Source: Tsuneonella sp. CC-YZS046 (GTDB lineage Bacteria; Pseudomonadota; Alphaproteobacteria; Sphingomonadales; Sphingomonadaceae). From it: a stretch of DNA of 64,000 nucleotides. Shown here one piece after another: positions 55,400-64,000 of the stretch. The stretch spans positions 2,910,001 to 2,974,000 of the forward strand of contig NZ_CP141590.1 of assembly GCF_035581365.1 (NCBI RefSeq), written 5' to 3'. Below the pieces are notes generated by a model that was not told the DNA's origin, made no database searches, and worked only from the letters and a program-made list of their open reading frames with translations. The position numbers were made by a program, and so were the translations under genes. Each line of letters opens with the position of its first letter. Within the stretch, counting starts at the first letter, position 1.

Positions 55400-55776
55400 C
55401 TTCATCCTTCGGCAGCGCGTGGCGCCGGGAAAATAGCTCCGCTTTTCTGCCCTTTCATGACAGGAATTCGTCCCTGCTTCACTGCCCTGATGCCGGTAAA
55501 GCGCTGAATAAGCCCTGAATTGATTCGTGGGCAAGGCTTAAGGAACGCCGGCCGGACGGCGGCGTTCCGGCATCGCGCGCGGCCTGCCCCTTTCCGATCC
55601 CGCCGGATTGCCCGGAACGGCAGGGGCTGGCGGCGCCGTCGATGCCCCGAATCGGGGCGGCTTCGCCAAAGCGTTTCGCAGTTGCGCCCTGGCGCGCGGG
55701 TTTGCGATATCTTGTGTGGAAAAAGCGAGATTCCGTGCTTGTGGCTACAAGCACTGGTGGATAGGCCATATCGGCA
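55400..55776. other. Intergenic region with a strong hairpin upstream of rpe
   Basis: About 377 bases without a gene. A 9-bp hairpin GGAACGCCG (55542-55550) / CGGCGTTCC (55560-55568) with a 9-base loop stands near the middle. A short AT-richer stretch at 55710-55760 precedes rpe and could hold its promoter. No conserved RNA family was recognised. Confidence 0.4.
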
Positions 55777-56445
55777 ATGCCAGCCCTTCCCCTGATCTCG
55801 CCCTCGATCCTTTCCGCCGATTTCGCCCGGCTTGGGGAGGAAGTGCGCGCTGTGGACGCGGCGGGCGCGGACTGGATTCATATCGACGTGATGGATGGCC
55901 ATTTCGTGCCCAACATCACCATCGGCCCGGCCGTTATCAAGGCGCTGCGGCCCCATTCCGGCAAGCCGTTCGACGTGCATCTGATGATCGCCCCGGTGGA
56001 CCTCTATCTGGAGGAATTCGCGCAGGCCGGGGCCGATATCATCACCATCCATCCCGAAGCCGGGCCGCATTCCCATCGCACCATCCAGGCGATCAAGGCA
56101 CTGGGCAAGAAGGCCGGGGTGGTGCTCAATCCCGCCACGCCGGAAACGGCGCTCGATTACCTGCTCGAAGATGTGGACCTCGTGCTGGTGATGAGCGTCA
56201 ATCCCGGCTTCGGCGGGCAGAGCTTCATTGCCAGCCAGCTTCGCAAGATCGAGGCGATCCGGGGAATGATCGACAGGCTCGGCAAGCCCATCCACCTGGA
56301 AGTGGACGGGGGGATAAACCCGGAAACGGCGCGGCAATGCGTCGATGCCGGGGCGGATGTGCTGGTTGCCGGATCGGCGACCTTCAAGGGCGGGCCTGAA
56401 CGATATGCCGCCAATATCGCCGCTCTCAAGGGGGCCGGGGGATGA
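55777..56445 (+). CDS. rpe: Ribulose-phosphate 3-epimerase
   Basis: 222 residues. All family motifs are present: [65 protein letters not shown] and AGSATF. It interconverts ribulose-5-phosphate and xylulose-5-phosphate in the pentose phosphate pathway. The stop overlaps the start of the heparinase-like gene (ATGA), so the two are coupled. Confidence 0.95.
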   Translation: MPALPLISPSILSADFARLGEEVRAVDAAGADWIHIDVMDGHFVPNITIGPAVIKALRPHSGKPFDVHLMIAPVDLYLEEFAQAGADIITIHPEAGPHSHRTIQAIKALGKKAGVVLNPATPETALDYLLEDVDLVLVMSVNPGFGGQSFIASQLRKIEAIRGMIDRLGKPIHLEVDGGINPETARQCVDAGADVLVAGSATFKGGPERYAANIAALKGAGG

Positions 56446-58340
56446 ATGATGCCGCGTCCCAGGGCCATCTGGCGCTGCGCGGCGATGAACGGGGCCGCGC
56501 CGGCATCGCGGCCGGGGAAGGCGCCATGGCGATCCCGCTGGACGCGCCCAAGGAAGAACCGCTGGTGATTGCGCCCGAACCTGCCGAGGATGCGGCCGCG
56601 CAGCGCGTGATCGAGCCGGGGCGGGCCTTGGCGCTGGCCGATTTCGCCCCTCCGGCGATCGGGGCGGGCGAACGCTTGCTGCGCTTCGCCTATCGCCTCG
56701 GCGTGCCCGGCCCGGCGCTTGCCGCTCCGTTCCGCAAGCCCGCCAGGACCAGGCTGCTGGCAACGGTGGAAGGCCCGCTTCACGGCGATCGCGTGGCCGG
56801 GGTGGCGCTCCGGGCCGGGCATTTCCTGATCTACGGGTTGAAGGCGCCCATCGCGCAGATGGATTTTTCCCCCGCCGCGCATCTGACCCCGCCCTTTGCG
56901 CGGGCCGTGCATGGCTTCACCTGGCTGGCCGATCTGGCGGCAAGCGGTCCGCGCGAACAATGCGCGCCCACGGCGGAGCGGGTCCTGTCGGCCTGGCTTC
57001 ACGCCAACCCCGCGCCCGGCAAGGGGGAAGCCTGGAATATCGGCCATGCCGGCCACCGGCTGCTGAGCTGGCTGGTTCACGCGCCGCTGCTGCTTTCCGG
57101 GAAGGATCGCGATTTGCGCAAGCAGGCGCTGGCGGCCATGGCCACAACCGCCCGCTGGCTCGACCGCAATGTCACCCGCGCGGGCAACCGCCTCGAGGAA
57201 GTGGCGGGCTGGTGCGCGATCACGGCCGCCGGGCTGCTGCTGCCCGATGGCCGGGCGCGCCGCCTGTTCGGCGAGGCCGGGCTGGTGCGCGCGCTGGGCG
57301 AACTGGTGGGCGACGATGGCGGCGTGCTCTCGCGCAGCCCGCTCGACCAGATCGAGGCGATAACCCTACTGGTCGATCTCGCCGCCTGCTACCGCGCGAC
57401 CCGGCGCGATCCGCCGCAGGCGCTGGCCGCGATGGAAGCCTTCCTCGTCCCGCCGCTGCTGGCCCTGCTGCATGGCGATGGCGGCCTGGGTTCCTGGCAG
57501 GGCGCTGGCGCGGTCGCGGAGGGCCGGATCGCCGCGGTGATCGAAGCCAGCGGGGTGCGCACCCGCCCGCTGCGCGAGGTCCGGCAATGGGGCTATCAGC
57601 GCGTCTCGGCGGGCAAGTGCCTGCTGCAATTCGATGCCGCGCCGCCGCCGCTGGCGCGCCATGCGAAAACCGGCTGCGCATCGACCCTGGCGTTCGAGCT
57701 ATCGCAAGGCCCGCATCGGCTGATCGTCAATTGCGGGGGCGCGTCCTTTGCCGGCGGGCAGGTGCCGGTGCGGATCGAGCAGGGGCTGCGGGCCAGCGCC
57801 GCGCATTCCACCCTGGTGCTGGACGATGCCAATTCCACCGCCGTGCTGATCAAGGGCAAGCTGGGCACCGGGGTGGGCGAGGTCGAGGTGGACCGGCGTC
57901 TGCTCCAGCTGGACGGCGGCGGGGCGACGCGGCTGGAAGCGAGCCATGACGGCTATGCCGCCCGTTATGGCCTGGTCCATCGCCGCATCCTGATCCTGCG
58001 CGACGATGGCTCCGAACTTCGCGGCGAGGATGTATTGATCCCGGCGGGCCGCCGGGGCAAGCGGGGCAAGGTGGGTTTCGCGATTCGCTTCCATGTCGCC
58101 CCCGGGGTGGAGCTGGGCCTGGCCGAAAGCGGCAAGGGCGCCGGGCTGGCCCTGCCGGACGGCAGCTATTGGCAATTCGTCTGCGGGGCGAACGCCATGG
58201 ACAGCGCGGAGCTTTCGATCGAGGAAAGCCTGTGGGTCGATGGCGAGGGGCGGCCGCATCCGACCCAGCAATTGGTGATTTCCGGGATGGTTTCCCGCGG
58301 CGGGGGGAATTTCTCCTGGCTGCTGAAAAGAATGGGGTAG
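56442..58340 (+). CDS. Heparinase II/III family protein
   Basis: 632 residues. The first 60 residues have no clear family sequence. An alpha-toroid part follows ([38 protein letters not shown]), then the beta-sandwich with [17 protein letters not shown] and [15 protein letters not shown], the heparinase II/III C-terminal domain. No signal peptide is apparent, unlike many secreted polysaccharide lyases. Such genes sit beside purH in other sphingomonads, as far as I recall. The polysaccharide substrate is unknown. Six bases separate it from purH. Confidence 0.82.
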   Translation: MNDAASQGHLALRGDERGRAGIAAGEGAMAIPLDAPKEEPLVIAPEPAEDAAAQRVIEPGRALALADFAPPAIGAGERLLRFAYRLGVPGPALAAPFRKPARTRLLATVEGPLHGDRVAGVALRAGHFLIYGLKAPIAQMDFSPAAHLTPPFARAVHGFTWLADLAASGPREQCAPTAERVLSAWLHANPAPGKGEAWNIGHAGHRLLSWLVHAPLLLSGKDRDLRKQALAAMATTARWLDRNVTRAGNRLEEVAGWCAITAAGLLLPDGRARRLFGEAGLVRALGELVGDDGGVLSRSPLDQIEAITLLVDLAACYRATRRDPPQALAAMEAFLVPPLLALLHGDGGLGSWQGAGAVAEGRIAAVIEASGVRTRPLREVRQWGYQRVSAGKCLLQFDAAPPPLARHAKTGCASTLAFELSQGPHRLIVNCGGASFAGGQVPVRIEQGLRASAAHSTLVLDDANSTAVLIKGKLGTGVGEVEVDRRLLQLDGGGATRLEASHDGYAARYGLVHRRILILRDDGSELRGEDVLIPAGRRGKRGKVGFAIRFHVAPGVELGLAESGKGAGLALPDGSYWQFVCGANAMDSAELSIEESLWVDGEGRPHPTQQLVISGMVSRGGGNFSWLLKRMG

Positions 58341-58346
58341 TTTTCG

Positions 58347-59936
58347 GTGTCAGATGTGAAAATCGGGCGGGCGCTGCTTTCGGTGTCCGACAAGACCGGC
58401 TTGGTCGAACTCGGGCAGGCGCTGGCTGCGCGCGGGGTGGAGCTGGTTTCCACCGGCGGCACCGCCAATGCGCTGCGCGACGCGGGGCTGCAGGTGAAGG
58501 ACGTGTCCGACCTCACCGGCTTTCCCGAGATGATGGACGGCCGGGTCAAGACGCTGCACCCGATGGTGCATGGCGGGCTGCTGGCGGTGCGCGACAATCC
58601 CGATCATGCCGCGGCGATGGAGCGGCACGGCATCGGCGCGATCGATCTGGTGGTGGTCAATCTCTACCCGTTCCAGCAGACCGTGGCCAAGGGCGCCGGG
58701 CGCGAGGAGATCATCGAGAATATCGATATCGGCGGGCCTTCTATGGTTCGCTCCGCCGCCAAGAACCACGGCTTCGTCACCATCGTGACCGATCCGGCGG
58801 ATTATCCCGAGCTGCTGGCGGAGCTGGAGCGCGGCGGCGGGGCGACCGGCCTCGATTTCCGCAGGAAGATGGCGGCCCGCGCCTTCGCCGCCACCGCCGC
58901 CTATGACGCGGCGATCAGCCAGTGGTTCGCCCGGGTGGATCAGGGCGAGAAGTTCCCGGCCCGCCGCGCCATGGCCAGCCGCCTCGTCTCGACCCTGCGC
59001 TATGGCGAGAACCCGCATCAGCAGGCCGCGCTCTATGTGCCGGAAACGCCGTTCGGCAGCGGCGTCGCCCAGGCGGAGCAGGTGCAGGGCAAGGAGCTGT
59101 CCTACAACAATTACAACGACGCCAACGCGGCGCTGGAGCTGGCTGCGGAATTCGCTGGCGGCGACCCGGCGGTGGTGATCGTCAAGCACGCCAATCCCTG
59201 CGGCGTGGCCCAGGGCGGCAGCTTGCTCCAAGCGTGGAGCGACGCGCTGGCCTGCGATTCGGTGTCGGCCTTCGGCGGCATCGTCGCCACCAATGTCCCG
59301 CTGGATGGCCCCACCGCCGAGGCGATCTGCGAGATCTTCACCGAAGTGGTGGTCGCCCCCGGCGCGGACGAGGCGGCCCGCGCGGCCTTCGCCCGCAAGA
59401 AGAACCTGCGCCTGCTGCTGACCGACGGCCTGCCCGATCCGCGCCGCGCCGGCGTCAGCCAGGTCGTGATCGCGGGCGGGCTGCTGGTGCAGGATCGCGA
59501 CAATGGCCACGTCACGCGCGACATGCTGAAGGTGGTGACGAAGCGCGCGCCGACCGAGCAGGAGCTGAAGGACTGCCTGTTCGCCTGGACGGTGGCCAGG
59601 CATGTGAAATCCAACGCCATCGTCTATGCCAGGGACGGGATCACGGCGGGGATCGGCGCGGGCCAGATGAACCGGCGCGACAGCGCGCGGATCGCAGCGA
59701 TCAAGGCGGCCGAAGCGGCGGAGAAATACGATTGGGCGCAGCCGCGCACCGTGGGCAGCGCGGTGGCGTCCGACGCATTCTTCCCCTTTGCCGATGGCTT
59801 GCTGGCGGCGGTGGAAGCCGGGGCGACGGCGGTGATCCAGCCCGGCGGCTCGATCCGCGACGAGGAAGTGATCCAGGCCGCGGACGAGGCGGGCCTGGCG
59901 ATGGTGTTCACGGGAATGCGCCACTTCCGCCATTGA
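58347..59936 (+). CDS. purH: Bifunctional AICAR formyltransferase / IMP cyclohydrolase
   Basis: 529 residues from a GTG at 58347. IMP cyclohydrolase (MGS-like) domain: [60 protein letters not shown] transformylase domain: [30 protein letters not shown] (catalytic Lys-His), [32 protein letters not shown]. It carries out the last two steps of IMP synthesis. Probably co-transcribed with rpe and the heparinase-like gene. Confidence 0.97.
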   Translation: MSDVKIGRALLSVSDKTGLVELGQALAARGVELVSTGGTANALRDAGLQVKDVSDLTGFPEMMDGRVKTLHPMVHGGLLAVRDNPDHAAAMERHGIGAIDLVVVNLYPFQQTVAKGAGREEIIENIDIGGPSMVRSAAKNHGFVTIVTDPADYPELLAELERGGGATGLDFRRKMAARAFAATAAYDAAISQWFARVDQGEKFPARRAMASRLVSTLRYGENPHQQAALYVPETPFGSGVAQAEQVQGKELSYNNYNDANAALELAAEFAGGDPAVVIVKHANPCGVAQGGSLLQAWSDALACDSVSAFGGIVATNVPLDGPTAEAICEIFTEVVVAPGADEAARAAFARKKNLRLLLTDGLPDPRRAGVSQVVIAGGLLVQDRDNGHVTRDMLKVVTKRAPTEQELKDCLFAWTVARHVKSNAIVYARDGITAGIGAGQMNRRDSARIAAIKAAEAAEKYDWAQPRTVGSAVASDAFFPFADGLLAAVEAGATAVIQPGGSIRDEEVIQAADEAGLAMVFTGMRHFRH

Positions 59937-60056
59937 TCCGCCTGCGTGGGCTGCCGGGGTGCGCGCCTGAACGCGGGCGCCACTCGCCGTTCAGCGAACC
60001 GTCAGCGACTCCCTTGCAAGAGATGGCCACCAGCAGAGACAGATCGGAGAGAACCG

Positions 60057-60167
60057 ATGGGCATTTTCGAACCCGCCCTTTATCGCCCCTTCGCCATCGG
60101 CTTCTTCGCCGGTGCGTTGATGGTCGGCGCGCAGATCGTCGGCCAGGCCAGCGGGTTGCTCGGCTGA
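60057..60167 (+). CDS. 36-residue single-pass membrane protein
   Basis: ATG at 60057 with CGGAGAG seven bases upstream. The product starts MGIFEPALYRPFAIGFFAG and continues with a hydrophobic stretch to GQASGLLG. A single transmembrane helix covers residues 10-30. It lies between purH and the Fur-like gene in the same orientation. The clean ribosome site and tidy composition support a real gene; its function is unknown. Confidence 0.55.
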   Translation: MGIFEPALYRPFAIGFFAGALMVGAQIVGQASGLLG

Positions 60168-60264
60168 TGCGGGCGCGCTTGCCGGGGGAGCGCCCCGGTA
60201 TCGGCGCGCGCAATTTACGGGCGGGCTGATTGCCCCGGAGCGGCCCTGCCACTATGTTGGCGGC

Positions 60265-60750
60265 ATGAATGGCCATCACCATCATCACGAGCATTCCGGA
60301 AAGAAGCTGATTTCCGAAGCGCGCAGCGCGCTGGAGGCGTCGGGCGAGCAGTGGACGGACATGCGCGCGGACATCTTCGAGGCGCTGGCCGAGCGCGCCC
60401 GCCCCGCTTCCGCCTACGACATCGCCGAAACGCTGACCGCGCGGCGCGGCAAGCGCGTGGCCGCCAACAGCGTCTACCGCATTCTCGACCTGTTCGTGCG
60501 CACGAATCTGGCCAATCGCATCGAAAGCTCCAACGCCTATCTCGCCAACACCCATCCGGGCTGCCGGCACGATTGCATCTACCTGATCTGCGACAGCTGC
60601 GGGCGGGCCGTGCATCTGGACGACGATCAGCTGACCGGAGCCTTGCGGCTGGCCGGGCAGAAAGTGGGATTCGCCGATGTCAGGCCGGTGGTGGAGCTGC
60701 GCGGAATCTGCAATTCCTGCGGGCCGCTGCCCGCATCCGCCGGGCTTTGA
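60265..60750 (+). CDS. Fur family regulator, Zur-like, with His-rich N terminus
   Basis: 161 residues. It begins MNGHHHHHEHSGKKL, a metal-binding looking tail. The winged helix follows (TDMRADIFEALAERARPASA, AANSVYRILDLFVRTNLANR), then DCIYLICDSCGRAVHLDDDQ with CxxC and a final CNSCG, the structural zinc pair of Fur/Zur proteins. It fits a zinc-sensing repressor better than an iron Fur. Targets are not visible in this window. The dxs gene follows in the same direction. Confidence 0.88.
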   Translation: MNGHHHHHEHSGKKLISEARSALEASGEQWTDMRADIFEALAERARPASAYDIAETLTARRGKRVAANSVYRILDLFVRTNLANRIESSNAYLANTHPGCRHDCIYLICDSCGRAVHLDDDQLTGALRLAGQKVGFADVRPVVELRGICNSCGPLPASAGL

Positions 60751-60803
60751 CCTGCCGTTCCACAATTGATGACAGCAAACCCATTGCCGTGTAAGCGCCG
60801 CTG

Positions 60804-62738
60804 ATGACTGCCAATCCGGCCACTCCCCTGCTCGACAAGGTAAAGACTCCGGCCGATCTCCGGCGATTGGAGCCTGCCCAGCTGCGCCAGCTCGCCGATG
60901 AATTGCGCAGCGAGATGATCGCCGCCGTGGGCCAGACCGGGGGTCATCTCGGCTCCGGGCTGGGCGTGGTCGAGCTGACCGTGGCAATCCATTACGTGTT
61001 CGATACGCCGCATGACCGGCTGATCTGGGATGTCGGCCATCAGGCCTATCCGCACAAGATCATCACCGGCCGGCGCGACCGGATTCGCACCCTGCGCCAG
61101 GGCGGCGGGCTGTCGGGCTTCACCAAGCGCAGCGAAAGCGAATATGATCCGTTCGGCGCGGCCCATTCCAGCACCTCGATTTCCGCCGCGCTGGGGTTCG
61201 CGGTGGCGAACAAGCTGGCGGGGGCGCCGGGCAAGGCCATTGCCGTGATCGGCGACGGCGCGATGAGCGCGGGAATGGCCTATGAGGCGATGAACAACGC
61301 CAAGCAGGCGGGCAACCGGCTGGCGGTGATCCTGAACGACAACGATATGTCGATCGCGCCGCCGGTGGGCGGGCTTTCGGCCTATCTGGCCCGGCTGGTG
61401 TCCTCGCGCCAGTTCCTCGGCCTGCGCGGCCTCGCGCGGCGCCTGTCGCGCAAGCTGCCGGAACCGCTGCATCGCGCCGCCAGGAAGACGGACGAATTCG
61501 CGCGCGGCATGGCGATGGGCGGCACCCTGTTCGAGGAGCTGGGCTTCTATTATGTCGGCCCGATCGACGGCCACAATCTCGACCAGCTGATCCCGGTGCT
61601 GGAGAATGTGCGCGACGCGGAGGAAGGGCCTTGCCTGGTCCATGTCGTGACCCAGAAGGGCAAGGGTTATGCCCCGGCCGAGGCGAGCGCGGACAAATAT
61701 CACGGCGTCCAGAAGTTCGACGTCATCACCGGGGAGCAGGTGAAGGGCGCGGCCGGCCCGCCCAGCTACACCAGCGTCTTCGCCAAGGCCCTGATCGCGG
61801 AGGCGGAGCGGGACGAAACCATCTGCGCCATCACCGCGGCGATGCCCTCGGGCACCGGGCTGGACAAGTTCGAGCAGGCCTTCCCCGACCGTGCCTTCGA
61901 CGTGGGCATCGCGGAGCAGCACGCCGTCACCTTCGCCGCCGGCCTCGCGGCGCAGGGCATGCGGCCGTTCTGCGCGATCTATTCGACCTTCCTCCAGCGC
62001 GCCTATGACCAGGTCGTGCACGACGTCGCGATCCAGAACCTGCCGGTCCGCTTCGCCATCGACCGGGCGGGGCTGGTCGGCGCGGATGGCGCGACCCATG
62101 CCGGCAGCTTCGACATCGCCTATCTGGCGACCCTGCCCAACATGGTGGTGATGGCCGCCGCGGACGAGGCGGAACTGGTGCATATGACGCACACCGCCGC
62201 CCTTTATGACGATGGCCCGATCGCCTTCCGCTATCCGCGCGGCAATGGCCTCGGGCTGCCGCTGCCCGAGGTTCCGCAGCGGCTCGAGATCGGCAGGGGC
62301 CGGATCGTGCGCGGCAACGAAAAGGGCGGCGGCAAGGTCGCGCTGCTGTCGCTCGGCACCCGGCTGGCCGAAGCCTTGAAGGCGGCGGACCAGCTCGAGG
62401 CCCGGGGGCTGGCCACCACGGTGGCGGACCTGCGCTTCGCCAAGCCGCTGGACGAGGATCTGATCCGCGCCCTGTTGGCCAGCCATGAAGTGGTGGTGAC
62501 GATGGAGGAAGGGGCGATCGGCGGGATGGGCGCGCATGTGCTGACCATGGCGAGCGATCTGGGCCTGACCGATGCCGGGCTGAAGATCCGTACCATGCGC
62601 CTGCCCGACCTGTTCCAGGATCACGACGCGCCGGACAAGCAGTATGACGAGGCCGGGCTCAACGCGCCGCAGATCGTCGATACGGTGCTGAAGGCGCTGC
62701 GCCACAACAGCGCCGGGGTGGAAGAAGCCCGGGCTTAG
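60804..62738 (+). CDS. dxs: 1-deoxy-D-xylulose-5-phosphate synthase
   Basis: 644 residues. Thiamine diphosphate motif [20 protein letters not shown] with [33 protein letters not shown] at the start; [19 protein letters not shown]-like segment [19 protein letters not shown] with catalytic Glu and His; [20 protein letters not shown]. First enzyme of the MEP isoprenoid pathway, joining pyruvate and glyceraldehyde-3-phosphate. Length and domain order are normal. Confidence 0.97.
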   Translation: MTANPATPLLDKVKTPADLRRLEPAQLRQLADELRSEMIAAVGQTGGHLGSGLGVVELTVAIHYVFDTPHDRLIWDVGHQAYPHKIITGRRDRIRTLRQGGGLSGFTKRSESEYDPFGAAHSSTSISAALGFAVANKLAGAPGKAIAVIGDGAMSAGMAYEAMNNAKQAGNRLAVILNDNDMSIAPPVGGLSAYLARLVSSRQFLGLRGLARRLSRKLPEPLHRAARKTDEFARGMAMGGTLFEELGFYYVGPIDGHNLDQLIPVLENVRDAEEGPCLVHVVTQKGKGYAPAEASADKYHGVQKFDVITGEQVKGAAGPPSYTSVFAKALIAEAERDETICAITAAMPSGTGLDKFEQAFPDRAFDVGIAEQHAVTFAAGLAAQGMRPFCAIYSTFLQRAYDQVVHDVAIQNLPVRFAIDRAGLVGADGATHAGSFDIAYLATLPNMVVMAAADEAELVHMTHTAALYDDGPIAFRYPRGNGLGLPLPEVPQRLEIGRGRIVRGNEKGGGKVALLSLGTRLAEALKAADQLEARGLATTVADLRFAKPLDEDLIRALLASHEVVVTMEEGAIGGMGAHVLTMASDLGLTDAGLKIRTMRLPDLFQDHDAPDKQYDEAGLNAPQIVDTVLKALRHNSAGVEEARA

Positions 62739-62770
62739 GGGCGGGACTGCAGCATACAGATACCAAGACC

Positions 62771-62801
62771 CGCTCGCCCTTCGACAGGCTCAGGACGAGC
62801 G
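62771..62801. repeat. REP-like hairpin after dxs
   Basis: CGCTCG (62771-62776) pairs with CGAGCG (62796-62801) around CCCTTCGACAGGCTCAGGA. The core CCTTCGACAGGCTCAGG is the same sequence family as the repeats at 63651-63761. It lies 32 bases after the dxs stop and may also act as a terminator. Confidence 0.6.
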
Positions 62802-62908
62802 TTTCAGCCTATCAAGGGTAATCCGCTAACGGGCTTCCCACTCCCCGCTGTTCAATCCGCGCCCGCCTTGTTAATCGACCGCACATCGCATCAGGCATCA
62901 GCGGGAGA

Positions 62909-63640
62909 ATGAATATGGCGGTACGCACGGAGCAGCTGCATTACGAAGCGGACGGTCTTTCGATGGTCGGGCATCTGGCCTGGAATGAAGGCGCGGGGCC
63001 GCGGCCGGGCGTGCTGGTGTTCCCCGAAGCCTTCGGCCTGGGCGATCATGCCAAGGGCCGGGCGGAGCGCCTGGCCAGCGAGTTCGGCTATGTCGCCTTG
63101 GCCTGCGACCTGCACGGCAATGGCGCCGTGATCGATGCGCTGGAAGAGGTCCTGCCGCTGCTGCAGCCGCTGCGCACCGAAGCGGCCAAGGTGCGCGACC
63201 GGGTGCGCCAGCCACTCGCCGCGCTGGCGGCCCGGCCGGAAGTGGACGCCAGCCGGATCGCAGCGATCGGCTTCTGCTTCGGCGGCACCATGGCCTTCGA
63301 GCTTGCCTTGAGCGGCGCTGACATCAAGGCGGCGATCGGTTTCCACAGCGGGCTGGAAGTGACGTCGCCGCAGGATGCCAAGGCGATCAAGGGCAAGGTC
63401 CTCGCCCTGCTCGGCGCCGACGATCCGGGCATCCCGCCGGAGCAGCGCGCGGCCTTCGAATCCTTCATGCGCGAAGGCGGGGTGGACTGGCAGATGCATC
63501 TCTACGGTGGGGTGCTGCACAGCTTCACCGCGCCCGAAGCCGATTCGCGCGGGATGCCGGAATTCCTCCGCTACGACGCGGTGGCCGATGCGCGGTCGTG
63601 GAAGCAGATGGCGGCGCTGCTGGAAGAGGTGTTCGGGTAG
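62909..63640 (+). CDS. Dienelactone hydrolase family protein
   Basis: 243 residues. Alpha/beta hydrolase with nucleophile Cys123 in AAIGFCFGGTMAFE, acid Asp in LLGADDPGIP and His204 in LHSFTAP; Glu40 in VFPEAFG fits the DLH-specific Glu. In aromatic pathways such enzymes open dienelactone rings, but many relatives act on other esters. No chlorocatechol genes surround it. Expected to be cytoplasmic. Confidence 0.88.
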   Translation: MNMAVRTEQLHYEADGLSMVGHLAWNEGAGPRPGVLVFPEAFGLGDHAKGRAERLASEFGYVALACDLHGNGAVIDALEEVLPLLQPLRTEAAKVRDRVRQPLAALAARPEVDASRIAAIGFCFGGTMAFELALSGADIKAAIGFHSGLEVTSPQDAKAIKGKVLALLGADDPGIPPEQRAAFESFMREGGVDWQMHLYGGVLHSFTAPEADSRGMPEFLRYDAVADARSWKQMAALLEEVFG

Positions 63641-63650
63641 CAGTCCGCCC

Positions 63651-63761
63651 CCGTTCGTCCTGAGCCCTTCGACCAAGCTCAGGACAGGCTTGTCGAAGGA
63701 CCGCTCTTTCTTCTGAAATAGGAAACAGGAAAGCCGGGCTTCGACAAGCTCAGCCCGAACG
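63651..63761. repeat. Inverted pair of REP-like elements
   Basis: A first copy (about 63651-63700) reads CCGTTCGTCCTGAGC with TTCGACCAAGCTCAGGAC and GGCTTGTCGAAGGA. A second, inverted copy (63734-63761) reads CGGGCTTCGACAAGCTCAGC followed by CCGAACGG. CCGTTCG at one end pairs with CGAACGG at the other. The CCTTCGACAAGCTCAGG core is the common sphingomonad intergenic repeat. The rest of the 295-base gap before the transposase start shows no gene. Confidence 0.7.
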
Positions 63762-63935
63762 GAATTGCGGGAACAAGTGCATAAGCAGCTGGATTCGATG
63801 GAAGGATTGCTCTCGATCTGATGGGCCGTTCTGGCAGGATGGCCTAAATCGGTTCCTCATCTTGACATTAATAGGCGATTATAGCGTTTACAAACCCACA
63901 CGATTCCGGTAGAGAAATGGGCAAGGAGCAATTCC

Positions 63936-64000
63936 ATGTCCGTTCTCTCTCATCCCCGCTTTCACGACGAAGCCGCCGCCTTCGAATATCTGGAAAGCAT
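63936..64000 (+). CDS. IS1595-family transposase, N-terminal start (cut by window edge)
   Basis: From the ATG at 63936, after GCAAGGAGCAATTCC, 21 residues are visible: MSVLSHPRFHDEAAAFEYLE and then S. This matches the opening of IS1595-type transposases (short acidic helix before the zinc-binding CPHCG motif, which lies beyond the window). The inverted repeat at the left end could not be placed with certainty in 63840-63935. Confidence 0.65.
   Translation, partial: MSVLSHPRFHDEAAAFEYLES

Overview
The window looks like chromosomal DNA of a sphingomonad (Alphaproteobacteria, Sphingomonadales). Support: high GC with strong third-position bias, TonB-dependent receptors with an EIIVTAQKRAE-type plug start, a Rieske oxygenase and other catabolic genes, a cysD-cysNC sulfate module, copAB, and intergenic repeats of the CCTTCGACAAGCTCAGG type common in these genomes. 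The species cannot be named from the sequence alone.

Layout. (1) 1-5.3 kb is a scarred mobile/accessory region: the 5' part of a tyrosine integrase beside a tRNA-Arg(CCG) 3' fragment (an att site), two decayed copies of one serine recombinase, an RraA-family gene, and truncated ALDH, class III ADH and VOC genes. (2) 4.9-14.5 kb is a catabolic island with two TonB-receptor/oxygenase modules: EthD / TonB receptor / PhyH dioxygenase with a divergent AraC regulator, and TetR / TonB receptor (one-base frameshift) / Rieske oxygenase. (3) 14.8-22.1 kb is an acyl-CoA type catabolic regulon: quinone oxidoreductase-like MDR and LLM flavin monooxygenase on one side; thioesterase, acyl-CoA dehydrogenase and acyl-CoA ligase on the other; a FadR-type regulator between them. 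Matching operator/promoter arrangements lie in front of both arms. (4) 22.2-29.4 kb is a co-directional block: copAB, SulP transporter with beta-carbonic anhydrase, and a two-component system. (5) 29.7-36.9 kb carries two outer-membrane proteins, a small exported protein, two flavoproteins and a GAF-PAS-GGDEF protein. (6) 36.9-41.2 kb holds the most unusual locus: a cyanophycin-synthetase-like ATP-grasp protein with a shrunken, degenerate Mur-ligase domain, translationally coupled to a fusion of a GT-B-like domain and an adenosine-deaminase-family domain. (7) 41.4-48.1 kb: PhoX-like protein, cysQ-cysNC-cysD, glyoxalase II, a crotonase. (8) 48.2-54.8 kb: a probable polar-lipid or glycan headgroup cluster with a flippase, two nucleotidyltransferases, CDP-alcohol phosphotransferase, HIT protein, diacylglycerol-kinase-like lipid kinase and an unknown protein. 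(9) 54.9-64 kb: exported DUF2141 protein, rpe, heparinase II/III protein, purH, a 36-aa membrane protein, a Fur/Zur regulator, dxs, a dienelactone hydrolase, REP-like repeats, and the start of an IS1595-type transposase.

Many neighbours overlap by 1-4 bases (ATGA, GTGA or TGATG), so operons can be read with fair confidence. No complete rRNA or tRNA gene and no CRISPR array was seen. All function calls rest on reading motifs by eye; no database search was run.
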